The notes under the pieces: generated by a model
Told to the model about the DNA's origin: nothing
Seen by the model: only the letters and a program-made list of their open reading frames with translations
Database searches by the model: none
Source: Liolophura sinensis
Taxonomy: Eukaryota; Mollusca; Polyplacophora; Chitonida; Chitonidae
Length of the DNA: 64,000 nucleotides
Reading direction: 5' to 3'
NCBI RefSeq assembly: GCF_032854445.1
Contig: NC_088304.1
Location: forward strand, 9,061,704 to 9,125,703
Position numbers and translations under genes: made by a program
Part shown: positions 44,322 to 51,605 of the stretch, piece by piece
Numbering within the stretch: the first letter of the stretch is position 1
Layout of the letters: the number at the start of each line of letters is the position of its first letter

Positions 44322-44932
44322 AACACAAACCACCAAAGAACTAAGAAAGTATGAAAATGGGACGGAATCATCTAAAGGCTTAGATGTTGATTCCGAAAAA
44401 CGGTTAAAATGGTTGGCGTCAGCTTACCTTTATGGAAGACAGCCTCTGCAATTTTGTAGTCAATCATTTCCTCTCTCGTCTCTTCAATGCAGATCATATT
44501 TATCAGGTTTTGCGGTATACTACAAAATTTATAAACTACGGAAACGACTCGCAGTCCGTTCGTGACGCTCAAAGACACGGCAGTATTTATCTCAAATTGT
44601 CTCCATTCATCGGTGATGTAGTCTGGGGATAGAACTATGGCAACAACTAGGCTCTGATCCATGCAGTCAATGATATTTTCGTGAATAAGCGAACCGGGAG
44701 GGAAATCGCGGAAGCCTACGCAACATTTCAAGTTATATGGTGAGCTTTCAAGAGCTTCCACTCTGCCTTTAACAAATGCCAAATCTTCCTTATGGAAGGC
44801 GAAATATATATGGTATTCCTTTCCCTCTGGCAGGGTCCTGTCTTCACCACAAAATGGATTATCCAGATCTGGTGCGGGTCGTAGAGGTGTTCTTGCGACG
44901 AATTTCTTCAGCTTGTTCAGCCTTGTCTCCAT
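25832..44932 (-). CDS. TIR - coiled coil - Death - CARD - repeat protein (multi-exon, about 815 aa)
   Basis: I joined exons by hand on the minus strand: 44932-44428, 44043-43988, 40144-40039, 39331-39312, 36805-36743, 32533-32276, 30459-30198, 27633-27430, 27049-26774, 26529-25832. The sum is 2448 bases, in frame, ending in TGA. Domain order is TIR (about residues 38-165), linker, coiled coil (about 190-400), Death (about 415-490), CARD (about 492-583), and 19-residue repeats (about 620-770). Family knowledge: TIR, Death and CARD are homotypic interaction modules of innate immune and apoptotic adaptors, and some TIRs cleave NAD. No signal peptide or membrane segment is seen, so a cytosolic adaptor or sensor is inferred. 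The five exons from 32533 to 25832 are firm. Exons 43988 and 39312 are weak, so TIR could conceivably belong to a separate transcript. The start is the first ATG after an in-frame TAG, and an upstream exon cannot be excluded. Confidence 0.75.
25970..26422 (-). repeat. 57-bp coding minisatellite (19-aa repeats, eight units)
   Basis: Seven units of exactly 57 bp plus one of 54 bp keep the reading frame. Two adjacent units ([19 protein letters not shown] and [19 protein letters not shown], about 26137-26024) are nearly identical, which suggests recent unit duplication. The open frame of 208 codons on the opposite strand is an antisense shadow. Confidence 0.92.
26774..27049 (-). CDS. CARD-domain exon
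   Basis: The acceptor CCCGTACAG is before 27049, and the donor GTAAAC is after 26774. It reads [38 protein letters not shown], then [20 protein letters not shown] and [13 protein letters not shown]. This follows the CARD pattern: L..N...LV in helix 1, YL...IL, the K..LL..LP..G..A...F stretch, and GQ..L near the end. CARDs recruit other CARDs, including those of caspases. The whole domain sits in one exon. The two Met codons near its start could serve a shorter product, but no promoter was identified. Confidence 0.9.
27430..27633 (-). CDS. Death-domain exon
   Basis: The acceptor TTATTTAG is before 27633, and the donor GTAAGC is after 27430. With one base from the previous exon it reads [18 protein letters not shown], then [20 protein letters not shown] and [20 protein letters not shown], matching the six-helix Death fold. 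Landmarks are W-x-x-VGRxLGL in helix 1-2, the hydrophobic LTERVIECW of helix 5, and the L..A..K end. Death domains bind other Death domains in apoptosis and NF-kB signalling. The exon ends in phase 1. Confidence 0.9.
28207..28285 (-). mobile_element. SINE tail fragment in the Death-domain intron
   Basis: GAGTGAGTGAGTGCTTGGGG, then TTTAACGTCGTACTTGACAA, is the reverse complement of the GTACGACGTTAAAC-tailed SINE end. Only the 3' part is present. It abuts the Crypton-type relic. Confidence 0.8.
28286..29390 (+). pseudogene. Crypton-type tyrosine recombinase relic (DUF3504-like), antisense in an intron
   Basis: The plus strand reads, across frame changes, the ordered landmarks of the DUF3504/Crypton recombinase family. 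An N-terminal helical part ends in [17 protein letters not shown] (28430-28485). Next comes [20 protein letters not shown] (28495-28555), then [12 protein letters not shown] and [14 protein letters not shown] (28605-28690). The [19 protein letters not shown] block lies near 28765-28820 and [10 protein letters not shown] near 28850-28875. The C-terminal half has [12 protein letters not shown] near 28990, [14 protein letters not shown] near 29090, [16 protein letters not shown] near 29155-29200, and a CNFNF end near 29360. The Arg, HxxR, His and Tyr positions are all still visible, but frame changes and stops (near 28395, 28490, 28595, 28945 and 29048) make it dead. It is a transposon relic on the opposite strand to the host gene. 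Confidence 0.85.
29391..30197. other. Intron remainder after the Crypton-type relic
   Basis: No recognisable feature was found apart from a short direct repeat TAATAACATATTAATAACAT near 30040. Confidence 0.4.
30198..30459 (-). CDS. Helical linker exon leading into the Death domain (87 codons)
   Basis: A TTTGATTTCCTTTGCAG acceptor precedes 30459, and a GTATGT donor follows 30198. It reads [18 protein letters not shown] onward and ends [14 protein letters not shown] plus one base. The last residues form the start of the Death domain, whose remainder is in the next exon. The phase 1 end matches the next exon exactly. Confidence 0.88.
30536..31341. mobile_element. Foldback (MITE-like) element with inverted repeats of about 270 bp
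   Basis: The left end, TTTAGAGAGTCACCTGTATT followed by CAGCTGCCTGTAAAAT, pairs with the right end. The right end in reverse complement reads TTTAGAGAGTCGCCTATATT and then CAGCTGTCTATAAAAT. Pairing continues inward through the GCTCTACACA and TAATGTTAAA blocks and the GTTTCGAC block to CAGTGGCAT(A/G)CTGGA. No coding frame is inside. It sits in the intron between the exons ending at 32276 and starting at 30459. A related half lies near 43260-43500. Confidence 0.75.
31342..32275. other. Intron with a related dispersed-repeat scrap
   Basis: About 31800-31930 (AAATTGACAAGGGACCGTAT, GGTTGCACGTGACCATTT) matches the repeat family at 34720-36110. The rest is anonymous. Confidence 0.45.
32276..32533 (-). 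CDS. Coiled-coil exon (86 codons)
   Basis: The acceptor TTTCTATAG is before 32533, and the donor GTATGA is after 32276. The exon is phase 0 at both ends. It reads [38 protein letters not shown] and then [13 protein letters not shown] near its end. It is rich in Glu, Lys, Gln and Leu with heptad-like spacing. It is a probable oligomerisation rod between TIR and Death domains. Confidence 0.88.
32534..34719. other. Intron, no recognised feature
   Basis: This is AT-rich DNA. No exon with acceptable splice sites in the needed phase was noticed, and the flanking exons join in phase without one. Confidence 0.4.
34720..36110. mobile_element. Nest of direct and inverted copies of one dispersed repeat
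   Basis: Blocks sharing GACGTACAGCATAGA and the ACGACAGTGT(A/G)ATTG core with AGTCAGGGTTTTATTCT occur at about 34722-34900 and 34905-35200 (direct). They recur at about 35690-35830 and 35985-36100 (inverted). Related pieces are at 31800-31930, 47480-47720 and 47930-48160. No protein-coding part was seen. A non-autonomous DNA transposon is the likely source. Confidence 0.6.
36428..36560 (-). mobile_element. SINE fragment, TACGGCGTAAAACACCA-tailed family
   Basis: On plus it starts TTTATTTATTCGATTGGTAT and continues TTTACGCCGTACACAAGAAT, then GCGACCAGCATTATGGAGGG. The tRNA head end is decayed. Confidence 0.75.
36660..37075. repeat. Local duplication of a coiled-coil exon and its flanks, with exon deletion
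   Basis: 36669-36860 and 36999-37130 are copies of one segment (TCATGTTTCCTTTCAGATAT, then CAGTACAAGACAATGAG). The first holds the intact exon 36805-36743. The second keeps only about the first 30 bases of the exon (37046-37075) with the acceptor and then jumps to intron sequence, so it cannot splice normally. Confidence 0.85.
36743..36805 (-). CDS. Coiled-coil exon (21 codons)
   Basis: A TTTTACATTCTACAG acceptor and a GTGAGT donor bound 63 bases in phase 0 at both ends. They read [17 protein letters not shown] and then LEHW, which is acidic and helical. The first half of this exon and its acceptor were copied into the same intron at about 37046-37075, where the donor half has been deleted. 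Confidence 0.8.
37076..38449 (+). repeat. 1.37-kb intronic duplication, first copy
   Basis: This segment is nearly identical to 41239-42613 at an offset of 4163-4164. It begins at TACTGTAGAATTGAAGG, next to the truncated exon copy, and ends at AGAAATTGTATTT. It carries a SINE (37321-37650) and about 800 bp of anonymous DNA. Confidence 0.95.
37321..37650 (+). mobile_element. SINE with tRNA-like head (TGGCCAAATGG / GGATCAAATCC)
   Basis: The A box GGTGGCCAAATGGCTAGAGC and the B box GGGATCAAATCCGGGTCGGG are well preserved. The body is GGATGGGGTGTCATGTCTGG and the tail is CGTCGTCATATTACTGAAA. The internal promoter may be the best kept in the window. It is not a tRNA gene: no acceptor stem closes it. 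Confidence 0.85.
38605..39075. repeat. Three degenerate tandem copies of about 165 bp
   Basis: AATTTACCGTAATTAATATG near 38618 recurs as AATTTAAGGTAATTAATACG near 38777 and AATTTACGATTTTTATTATG near 38938. Each copy also contains GTGTGCAAAACCT and an ACATTTTGTTT end. Confidence 0.65.
39312..39331 (-). CDS. Possible 20-bp microexon
   Basis: A pyrimidine-rich CTTCTCCTTTAAAG acceptor and a GTAAAA donor bound 20 bases that read VEDMMKR with the preceding single base. They restore phase between the exons at 40144-40039 and 36805-36743. The acceptor tract lies at the edge of a MITE-like element (39336-39893), so this could be coincidence. Confidence 0.2.
39336..39893. mobile_element. MITE-like element with short terminal inverted repeats
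   Basis: The left end GGAGAAGAAAACATAAAAAT pairs with the right end ATTTTTATGTTTTCTCC near 39876-39892. The interior has no coding frame and shares blocks with 12900-13135. It lies in the intron between the exons at 40039 and 36805. Confidence 0.6.
40039..40144 (-). CDS. Coiled-coil exon (35 codons)
   Basis: A CCTCCCTCACTGCACAG acceptor precedes 40144, and a GTAAGA donor follows 40039. It reads a charged helical segment including [20 protein letters not shown] and [12 protein letters not shown], with a leucine spacing compatible with a coiled coil. It ends in phase 1, which does not match the next firm exon at 36805 (phase 0), so at least one small exon is missing or a different splice is used. 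Confidence 0.75.
40145..41084. other. Intron with one old SINE scrap
   Basis: 40799-40945 resembles a heavily decayed TACGGCGTAAAACACCA-tailed SINE (GTGGGAAAGTTCGTCAG, CCATAACGCTGCCCATC). The remainder is anonymous. Confidence 0.45.
41085..41238 (-). mobile_element. SINE cut by the 1.37-kb duplication
   Basis: On plus, TTTATTTATTTGATTGGTGT followed by CCGTACTCAAGAATATTTCA and GCCCGGGGAAAACCCACGAC ends abruptly at CTTCCCACG. There the duplicated segment starts at 41239. The tRNA-head half of this SINE is missing. Confidence 0.88.
41239..42613 (+). repeat. 1.37-kb intronic duplication, second copy (with SINE at 41484-41814)
   Basis: It matches 37076-38449 with few changes. Its left end interrupts a SINE and its right end meets the 69-bp minisatellite at 42614. 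It contains the same tRNA-headed SINE, and no intact exon was copied with it. Confidence 0.95.
42614..43085. repeat. 69-bp minisatellite, about seven units
   Basis: Units start with GAATATG(TTGG/CAGA)GATA near 42632, 42701, 42769, 42838, 42907, 42976 and 43045, at 68-69 bp steps. Each contains AAATCGCCCTCATATTACAC and CAACACACATTTTTGCACAT. Since 69 is divisible by three, an open frame of 158 codons runs through it, but this is not evidence of a gene. Confidence 0.93.
43086..43987. other. Intron with a half foldback element
   Basis: 43260-43500 shares GTCCATAAGTTCGGTTTCGAC and GACGTCATAATTATTTTTAA type blocks with the foldback at 30536-31341. The rest is anonymous. Confidence 0.45.
43988..44043 (-). 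CDS. Candidate 56-bp linker exon after TIR
   Basis: On the minus strand an AG at 44045-44044 precedes it and GTGAGT follows it. With the single base left by the TIR exon it reads [19 protein letters not shown] and ends in phase 0, exactly the phase needed by the exon at 40144. The upstream pyrimidine tract is weak, and only phase and splice-site fit support it. Confidence 0.4.
44060..44165 (+). pseudogene. Scrap of the retroelement C-terminal block
   Basis: The frame reads [16 protein letters not shown], related to the YDVYISRLVAFVRSS block at 17690-17945. It lies in the intron downstream of the TIR exon. Confidence 0.4.
44226..44320. repeat. (TA)n microsatellite
   Basis: A nearly pure TA dinucleotide run has one CATATA interruption near 44300. 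It lies about 110 bases beyond the donor of the TIR exon, inside the intron. Confidence 0.97.
44428..44932 (-). CDS. TIR-domain exon (candidate first coding exon)
   Basis: The ATG at 44932 follows an in-frame TAG a few codons upstream. The exon ends at an AAG/GTAAGC donor (44427-44421) in phase 1. About 37 residues of basic and proline-rich leader precede the TIR domain. Box 1 is [16 protein letters not shown]. The BB-loop box 2 is [15 protein letters not shown], with the RDxxPG signature intact. The helix C region is [12 protein letters not shown]. The Trp-x-x-x-Glu spacing there (W..E) is shared by SARM1-type NADases and also by adaptor TIRs, so it is not proof of catalysis. The canonical C-terminal FW box 3 is not obvious. 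TIR domains normally mediate receptor or adaptor assembly, and here the domain sits at the N-terminus. Confidence 0.9.
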
Positions 44933-45189
44933 ATTCGTCGAGAGGAATAACTTCTATTGGGTCAATACCTCCTCAGCTGACATCAGACAAGGATGTAGTC
45001 AAGGGATTTGTTTGATGGAATCTGTTAAACAAACGAAAGTGTCACCGATGAGAAAAAGTGAATATGTCATTAGAAATGTTTTCACGTGTATAAAATCGGT
45101 CAGATTACACAAAGCTTATTTTAATCGGCCATGCAGCTGAAATCCCTGTACTAAAGATAGAGAGAAAAAAGTCATACCATTTATTGGAA
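44933..45189. other. Region upstream of the TIR exon
   Basis: This should hold the 5' UTR, an upstream exon or the promoter of the gene. An in-frame TAG precedes the ATG. No TATA box or other promoter element could be assigned. Confidence 0.3.
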
Positions 45190-45330
45190 TACTGGTCTGC
45201 CAGTAGCCTGAGGATGGTCGTGCGTTGCCTCCGGGCTCTGCTCGGTTTCCTATCACCATAATGCTAGCCACCGTCGTATAAGAGAAATGTTCATGAGTAA
45301 GGCGTAAAACACCTTTCAAATAACTAAATA
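45190..45330 (+). mobile_element. 5'-truncated SINE, TACGGCGTAAAACACCA-tailed family
   Basis: CTGGTCTGCCAGTAGCCTGA, then CACCATAATGCTAGCC and GAGTAAGGCGTAAAACACC, is followed by a decayed A-rich end. It lies just upstream of the TIR exon. Confidence 0.8.
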
Positions 45331-45956
45331 ACTATTGAAATATTCCCAATATGTACCGAGCTACATACAAAAGTACGCTACCGCGATGAGTTACCAATTA
45401 CTTTATTTGTGTATGGGAAGATTACCATTTTAAAAAATGGCTTAGACTGACAGTATAAAAAATATGTAAAAACTCAGTAAGACAAAAACATTCCGTCCTG
45501 AAACAGTGTGCTCTGCTCCTGGTATTTTCTCAATAAATGTAGATAGCAAGCATAAAGCATGATCGTCGCCATGTCGTACTCCCAAAGCCACGTGAGTCGC
45601 TCATTTAGAAGTATTCATCTATTTGTTTATTTATTTGGTTGGTGTTTGTATGGATTTAAATCATGTATTTCAGTTTAAAGCCAGTAGTAATAGAGCTGTT
45701 TAGGCATCTAGGCTTTATGTTGTATATTCAGTTAGTTTGGGGAGACAACTCTTGACTTTGAATGACTTTGTACATGTAATAAGGACAAATTATTTCCCAT
45801 GGCATAGATTGTGATTATCAACCAATCATAATGGACAGCATTTTTGCTGAGTTTGTTGAAAAACCATGTGGTGAACTAGTCCAACATTTATTTCATCTCC
45901 AAACAAAATGCCTCAAAAAGCTACTGATTGGAGACATCCCAAATGAGTCTAACTGC
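45331..45956. other. Anonymous DNA
   Basis: Only a SINE tail scrap was found at about 45620-45650 (TTTATTTGGTTGGTGTTT). Confidence 0.4.
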
Positions 45957-46314
45957 CTGTTAAATGAGAGTGAGTGAGTGCTTGGGGTTTAACGTCGTAC
46001 TCAACAATTTTTTAGTCATATGACGACGAAGGAATCATTAGGGTGCATGTACGTGTAATGTGCCTCCTTGTTGCAGGACGGATTTCCACCGCTCTTTTAT
46101 TTAGTGCTGCTTCACTGAGACGACTTACCGAAGGCAAGTAAGCCGCCCCGCCCGAGCCATTATACTGATACGGGTCAACCAGTCGTTGCACTATCCCCTT
46201 CATGCTGAACGCCAAGCGAGGAAGTTACAACTTCCTCTTTTAAGGTCTTAGGTGTGACTCGATCAAGAATTGATCCTGGATCTACCGGTCCCGAAGCGGG
46301 CTGTTTAATGAGAG
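45957..46314 (-). mobile_element. SINE, GTACGACGTTAAAC-tailed, with target-site duplication
   Basis: Flanking repeats CTGTTAAATGAGAG (45957-45970) and CTGTTTAATGAGAG (46301-46314) bracket the element at 45971-46300. The tail and body match the copy at 19138-19500 closely. The head stops at CCCGCTTCGGG, so insertion was 5'-truncated within the tRNA part. Confidence 0.93.
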
Positions 46315-47045
46315 GACAATCACAAATTTAAAGTAAAACTAATTAGTATTGCGTTCAGAATTTTCTGGTGGTAATGTTGTTGTTGTGAAATTAGAACATT
46401 ACGTTTAACCAGATGTTAAATGAACAGTATTTTAAACTTAATGAGTAACTAAATTTTGTTTTGGTTATGCCTAAGGTTTAACCTAGAAATAATCAAAGAC
46501 AACTGTTATAGAAGAAGAGGAAAGAAGTTCCTGAGATCTGACTTGAGTCATTCCTCTCCTGTAGCCCGGATACAACGGTGTACACCTGGGAACAGTGTAA
46601 TGGACACAGACCCCCATTACAACTTCCGTTTTTCAGAAGGGTTGAGGACGGACAAACAGACACATTTCCATGATAGGGGTACCCCAAGTTAAATTCCTCC
46701 TACTCAAAAGTTTTTGCATGTATCAAGCTGTAACTTTAGGTGTGAGGTTTAGAGGTAGTAAGCATTATGTGGTGCAAAAATTATCGATTTTGAAAAAAAC
46801 TTGGCTGGTGTAATCCCAATACAGTGTTTTAATGACGTCTGATAATTTGCAGCTATTCTCATTGTAATTTTTTTACGAAATGTTGTTTAAGCCATGGTGC
46901 AAGGGACGTGTGGAGTGCAACGTTTTAGGCACGAATATGAACAGTAAAAAAATATCACACTGTCGTCATTGTTCTGAATATAATCCTTTAAAACAGCTTT
47001 AAAACCAGCAGACAAAAACTGTGAACCACCCATCTACATAATTAC
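46315..47045. other. Anonymous DNA
   Basis: No recognisable feature was found. Overlapping open frames on both strands near 46456-46692 have no domain content. Confidence 0.4.
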
Positions 47046-47049
47046 TCAT

Positions 47050-47312
47050 CTGGGGGGCCTCCGTGACAGAGGTGCTTGGCGTGTCAGCGTGGGCGTCGTG
47101 ACCCAAGAGCGTGTAATCAAAGCGGTTGCTCTGCGCTAAAGTCCAGCCCATGCTGGCTACTTCTCCAGTAGGAGGGTTTGTCATCAGTCCGTGGATGATC
47201 GCCTCAGCCTGGTTTCGTCCCACCATAATGCTGACCGCGGTCGTGTAAATGAATTATTTTTTCAGTACGGCGTAAAACACCAATCAAATGAATAAATAAA
47301 TAACTCATCATT
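47050..47312 (+). mobile_element. Full-length tRNA-derived SINE, TACGGCGTAAAACACCA-tailed family
   Basis: The head is GGGGGCCTCCGTGACAGAGG and the body has CATGCTGGCTACTTCTCC and CCCACCATAATGCTGACC. The tail CAGTACGGCGTAAAACACC is followed by AATGAATAAATAAATAA. ACTCATC on both sides may be part of a target-site duplication. Confidence 0.88.
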
Positions 47313-47479
47313 ATAACTGGAGACATCAACACACAAACCTGACACATCTACATTTATCAGCTCCGATTTATCAGCTGATTCGGCCCATTTCTAAATATAC
47401 CTACCTGGAAACACACCTGTTTAGTCCTTCCATTTACATTAATCCTTATCACAAATGTTAGTTCAATTTGAAAACACCC

Positions 47480-48160
47480 CAGTGTAATTAAAGACGTACA
47501 GCATTGAGAGTACAGCCAGAGTAGTGACGACAGTGTGATTTTATTCTGACTGTTCATGTAAATGCTTAAATAGTAGCCAATTGCACACCCCACTAACGCG
47601 ATGGCTAAAGCAGATATAGGTAAAAAAAAAAGGCAGTGAAGCGATTTATTAGACGTTACTAGTCTGAAATTACTCAAAATACGATGTTGTCTTCACATTT
47701 AACATACAAAAAAACATATAAGCGACTTTCGTTGCGTACAAGGTACCATATAAACCATGTTCTATCCAGACTCAATCTCAGTATTCAATATCAAATCTGA
47801 TATACACATACACCTTTCAAATACATCCAGATAAGCCCCAAAGAAGCATACAGCGTATAAATGAGTACAATTTTCTTTTACTGATTGATTGGTGTTTTCC
47901 GTTGTACTCAAGTACATTGAAAGACTACAATTGCCATGGACAGAGCAGACGACAGTGTCTAAGTGGCGGAAGTTCATATGGTCATAACTAATGAAATACG
48001 GCCTCTTGTCAACTTAGCTCAGGATTTATACTAACTGATCATGTAAATGATCATACAGCTCCAATATATATGTACCACAGTGACATATACAGCAGCATTA
48101 AGTAATAAAAATATGCAGTGATTTTAATTGTAATCGTTTGGACGTCACTGGTCTAGATCA
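47480..48160. mobile_element. Two further copies of the 34720-36110 dispersed repeat
   Basis: AAGACGTACAGCATTGAGAG and GACGACAGTGTGATTTTATT at 47491-47545, and the ATTTATTAGACGTTACTAGT block near 47646, match the first nest. A second piece (GACGACAGTGTCTAAG.. to TTTGGACGTCACTGGTCTAG) spans 47945-48158. A SINE-tail scrap lies at 47880-47915. Confidence 0.55.
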
Positions 48161-48162
48161 CA

Positions 48163-48440
48163 GGACCGGCCTGGGTATCACAGTTGGGAAAGCATCCTCT
48201 TCCAGATACGGTAGATCCAGGCTCAATCCTGGGTCAGGTCACACCTAACACCTGACAAGAGGAAGTTTCTCGCTTGGCACTCGGAATGAAGAGGATTGTG
48301 CAACGACTGGTTGACCCATACCAGTATAATGGCTCGGGTGAGGCGACTTGCATCCAGTGAAGCAGCACTAGATAAAAGAGCGATGGAAATTCGTCCTGCA
48401 ACAAGGACTGAAAAATCGTTAAACTCCAAGCACTCACTCA
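48163..48440 (+). mobile_element. Full-length tRNA-derived SINE, GTACGACGTTAAAC-tailed family (diverged)
   Basis: The head GGACCGGCCTGGGTATCACA is followed by GGCTCAATCCTGGGTCAGGT. The body has GACTGGTTGACCCATACCAG and the tail is CTGAAAAATCGTTAAACTCC with AAGCACTCACTCAG. It is older than the copies at 19138 and 45971, judging by changes in the tail. Confidence 0.88.
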
Positions 48441-50085
48441 GTCTTGAACATCGGCCATTATATCAAATCAGTAGATTGTCAGTTTGTGGATATGCTATGC
48501 TACACTCTATACCTACTTGCAAGAAGAACCACCGACCCACCAAACCACACTTCAACTGAATGCCGGAAGTTGAATGCCTCCCCACCCCCTCCCCGCAATA
48601 AACCAGAACGCGTCATACGGCAGATAAGTAAATGTGCATGTATGTGGTCCTCCATGTGTATCTATTAACGTTGCAAACTTTACTACAGAGCTCAGTTATA
48701 TTTTTTTCTTATTTTCAGTGTTTTTGACTGACTTTTCCATTTGAAACAGTCCTAGAGCCCATGTATAGTCTCAAATGTCACACAGACACACAAAATGCAC
48801 GAAATTTCTGAATTGTGTGACTGCCCACCTTTACAATGGTTTGAACATAGCCACGAGGGATTGTGCTTGGTATCAAAATGATAGAAATTGTCTAAGCTTT
48901 AGGCAGGTTTTGGGCATGAGTTTTAATGATGAAAGTTTGAAATTCTGGGCAAGAGGACACCAGGAGACAGGTGGTGATGAGGCTGCAAGTGACGTCCCCT
49001 TGGCGTTGCTAGGCACCCCTCCCAGCTGCTGACATAGAAAGGTCCAGATTTTGACGGTCAACCTGTGTCAAGATTTTTATGGCTTCTTTCTCACAGGCTG
49101 GGCCAGTTATGCGCCAAAGCTTATTAGGCATGGATTGTTTGGGACTGAGCTACAGCGCTAAACGTTAACATTGTCGCTTATGAAAAACTAATGGGGGGTC
49201 TGTGGCCTGATCTGTCCACTTGTGCCAAAATATGTAATATGTCACTGTGTGCTCAGATTTCGCAGCAGCCTGATAATATTTGGTGGGTACATCTGTGATG
49301 GGGTGTGCATTGACATGGAATTTGATTGAACAGTTTTAAAGCTTTTTAGTTCTATATTTCCCCACATATCCATTCTGTCTAAAATTGGCTAAAACGCGCT
49401 GTGGTCAAGGGTAGTACAAGTGTGTGAGCAGGCTGGATCAAACACAGACAAGTTTTCATTGTTCCTGGTTTTTAAAATGTCTCTTTTGGGGCTGACATTG
49501 GATAAACAATGCAAAATTTTAGTGCTGTGAGTAAAATTGGAGTATGTGGCTGGTAGATAGGGTGTGTGATTAAGGATGGTCAATAAGGCCTTGCATCACA
49601 TATAAGGGCCAAGCCTCAGACAGGCGAATAAAAAACACATCAGCAGATTAATTTACTCGACTAGAGTAGTAGAGAGGGCCAGTGTATATTTAATTTATAA
49701 ACCAAGTCAGGTTCCTCCCATGTGTGCCACCACACACTAGGTAAATGTGTATCAAATCAACGTGCAGTCACAAAACATCAAAAATGGCCATCTCTGCTGC
49801 AACACTGGCTGCTGTCTTGGGCATAGACTTGAAGTGGGCAAGGTTAATTTATCTCTTTAAACTTTCTTATTCTAGAAAATTCCACCAGTCTATATAAGAC
49901 CTATGAAAGCAGGCCAAAGGAAGAGAAAGGAGAGTTATTAAGAGTTTTGGATGCTTTCGCTGTGTGTAGGCCTTTTGTGCTGAATTTTGGTGTCTTTGTA
50001 GCCTCTGGCTTTGTTATATCATATCTCCACCGAGCACTTGTTCAGTTTGAACTTGCATATTTAATTTGTGCTTTGGAAATACCTG
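48441..50085. other. Anonymous DNA
   Basis: No exon or transposon could be supported. Open frames at 48775-49032 and 49947-50216 have no recognisable motif. Confidence 0.4.
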
Positions 50086-50639
50086 CAACAGCAATATTTC
50101 CAGTAAAGAAACAGCGATGGCAAAGCTACGTTGTTCCTTCCGAAATAATCGTCCGGCGAGTGTTGCAAATATTTATTACAGTTCAAACTTACTTAATCAA
50201 AGTAGTGACACAATAAGAACATAACGGGCTTCCATACTTTGTGACCTGGTATTTTGTGTACAGTCCAAAGCTACATAATTCTTATACATTTAGTTCTCTC
50301 AATGTCACAGTGGTTAATTATCAGTATCAAGAAACATTATTTAAAGCAACTCTCAATATAATAAGCAAACAAAAAGCGATAGTTATCAAATCTAGACAAC
50401 ATAAAGGTTTTACAATGGCGCTACCATGGTAACGATCGCTAATCGCCTGAAACTTCTGTTATGTCAAAATACTACAGTTTACTCAATGAAACAACCAATA
50501 TCACGTTACAGTTCGTTCGGGAACATTTAAATCTCATATTTGGCACATAGCACAATGATAAACATACCTGCAACAGAAACATTTGCAGTAAAGAAACAGA
50601 GATGGCAAAGCTACGTTGTTCCTTCCGAATCAACGTCCG
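50086..50639. repeat. Pair of about 75-bp direct repeats next to the assembly gap
   Basis: CCTGCAACAGCAATATTTCC near 50087 and CCTGCAACAGAAACATTTGC near 50566 start two related segments. Both read on through AAAGAAACAG.GATGGCAAAG and CTACGTTGTTCCTTCCGAA. The second is cut by the N gap. Confidence 0.75.
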
Positions 50640-50839
50640 NNNNNNNNNNNNNNNNNNNNNNNNNNNNNNNNNNNNNNNNNNNNNNNNNNNNNNNNNNNNN
50701 NNNNNNNNNNNNNNNNNNNNNNNNNNNNNNNNNNNNNNNNNNNNNNNNNNNNNNNNNNNNNNNNNNNNNNNNNNNNNNNNNNNNNNNNNNNNNNNNNNNN
50801 NNNNNNNNNNNNNNNNNNNNNNNNNNNNNNNNNNNNNNN
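50640..50839. other. Assembly gap (200 N)
   Basis: Exactly 200 undetermined bases, a placeholder length typical of scaffolding. Duplication copy B starts at the base after it. Confidence 0.99.
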
Positions 50840-51605
50840 CGGTAATCTAGTGCTGCTTGATGGAGACGCCTTGCCGAAGGCAAGTAAGTCGCCCCGCCCG
50901 AGTCATTATACTGATACGGTCAACCAGTTGTTGCACTATCCCCTTCATGCTGAACGCCAAGCGAGGAAGTTACAACTTCCTGCAGTGGATTGCTAACTGA
51001 CACCTTTGGCTACACCTAACGTAGGTTTGCCTACATGTCTACAAGGTAACAAATATAATAAGTTCCGTAAATACAAGTCTCCCGCTTTTACTGGCATGTC
51101 CTACGGCCTACGAGAAATAATTTACATCAAACTCTTGCAGTCACGGTTCGGGATCAGTCCCGATCGCCGGTGAAAAGCGAAATTCCAGTTCTCGGAATCA
51201 AGGAGAGAAGCCCAGCGGGCTAAAACTCCAGCGGACAAAACCCCCAGGGGACAAAAACTCCAGCGGATAAAACTCCCAGCTGACAACAAAAGCCCCACCT
51301 ACAAGAAGCCCGGCGAACAAAAGTCCCGTTGTCTTAATTAACCGGCAAAACATATCTGACAGTCTGACAGATATGGTGTCAAATATTTGTCGACTGGAAT
51401 TCATATAGTGTGAGTTGGTCATATAGTGTGAGTTGGTCTTCCATCTAGCGCACCCCAGTCTGTCACTCAGGTTTAATAGCTATCCTGTCATAAGCTTTGT
51501 CTCGGACGTCTCTAATATTATTATCGAATGATTTTCGTCGAGCAAATATAATGTTATTCTACGTAGTACCATTATACTTAATTTGTTTTTTCTGAAATAT
51601 TTCAG

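Noticed and set aside
48775-49032. 85-codon open frame
   Set aside because: No recognisable motif, no splice borders and no codon pattern beyond chance could be argued.
50540-50996. Open frames crossing the assembly gap
   Set aside because: They are mostly N bases, so no sequence evidence exists.
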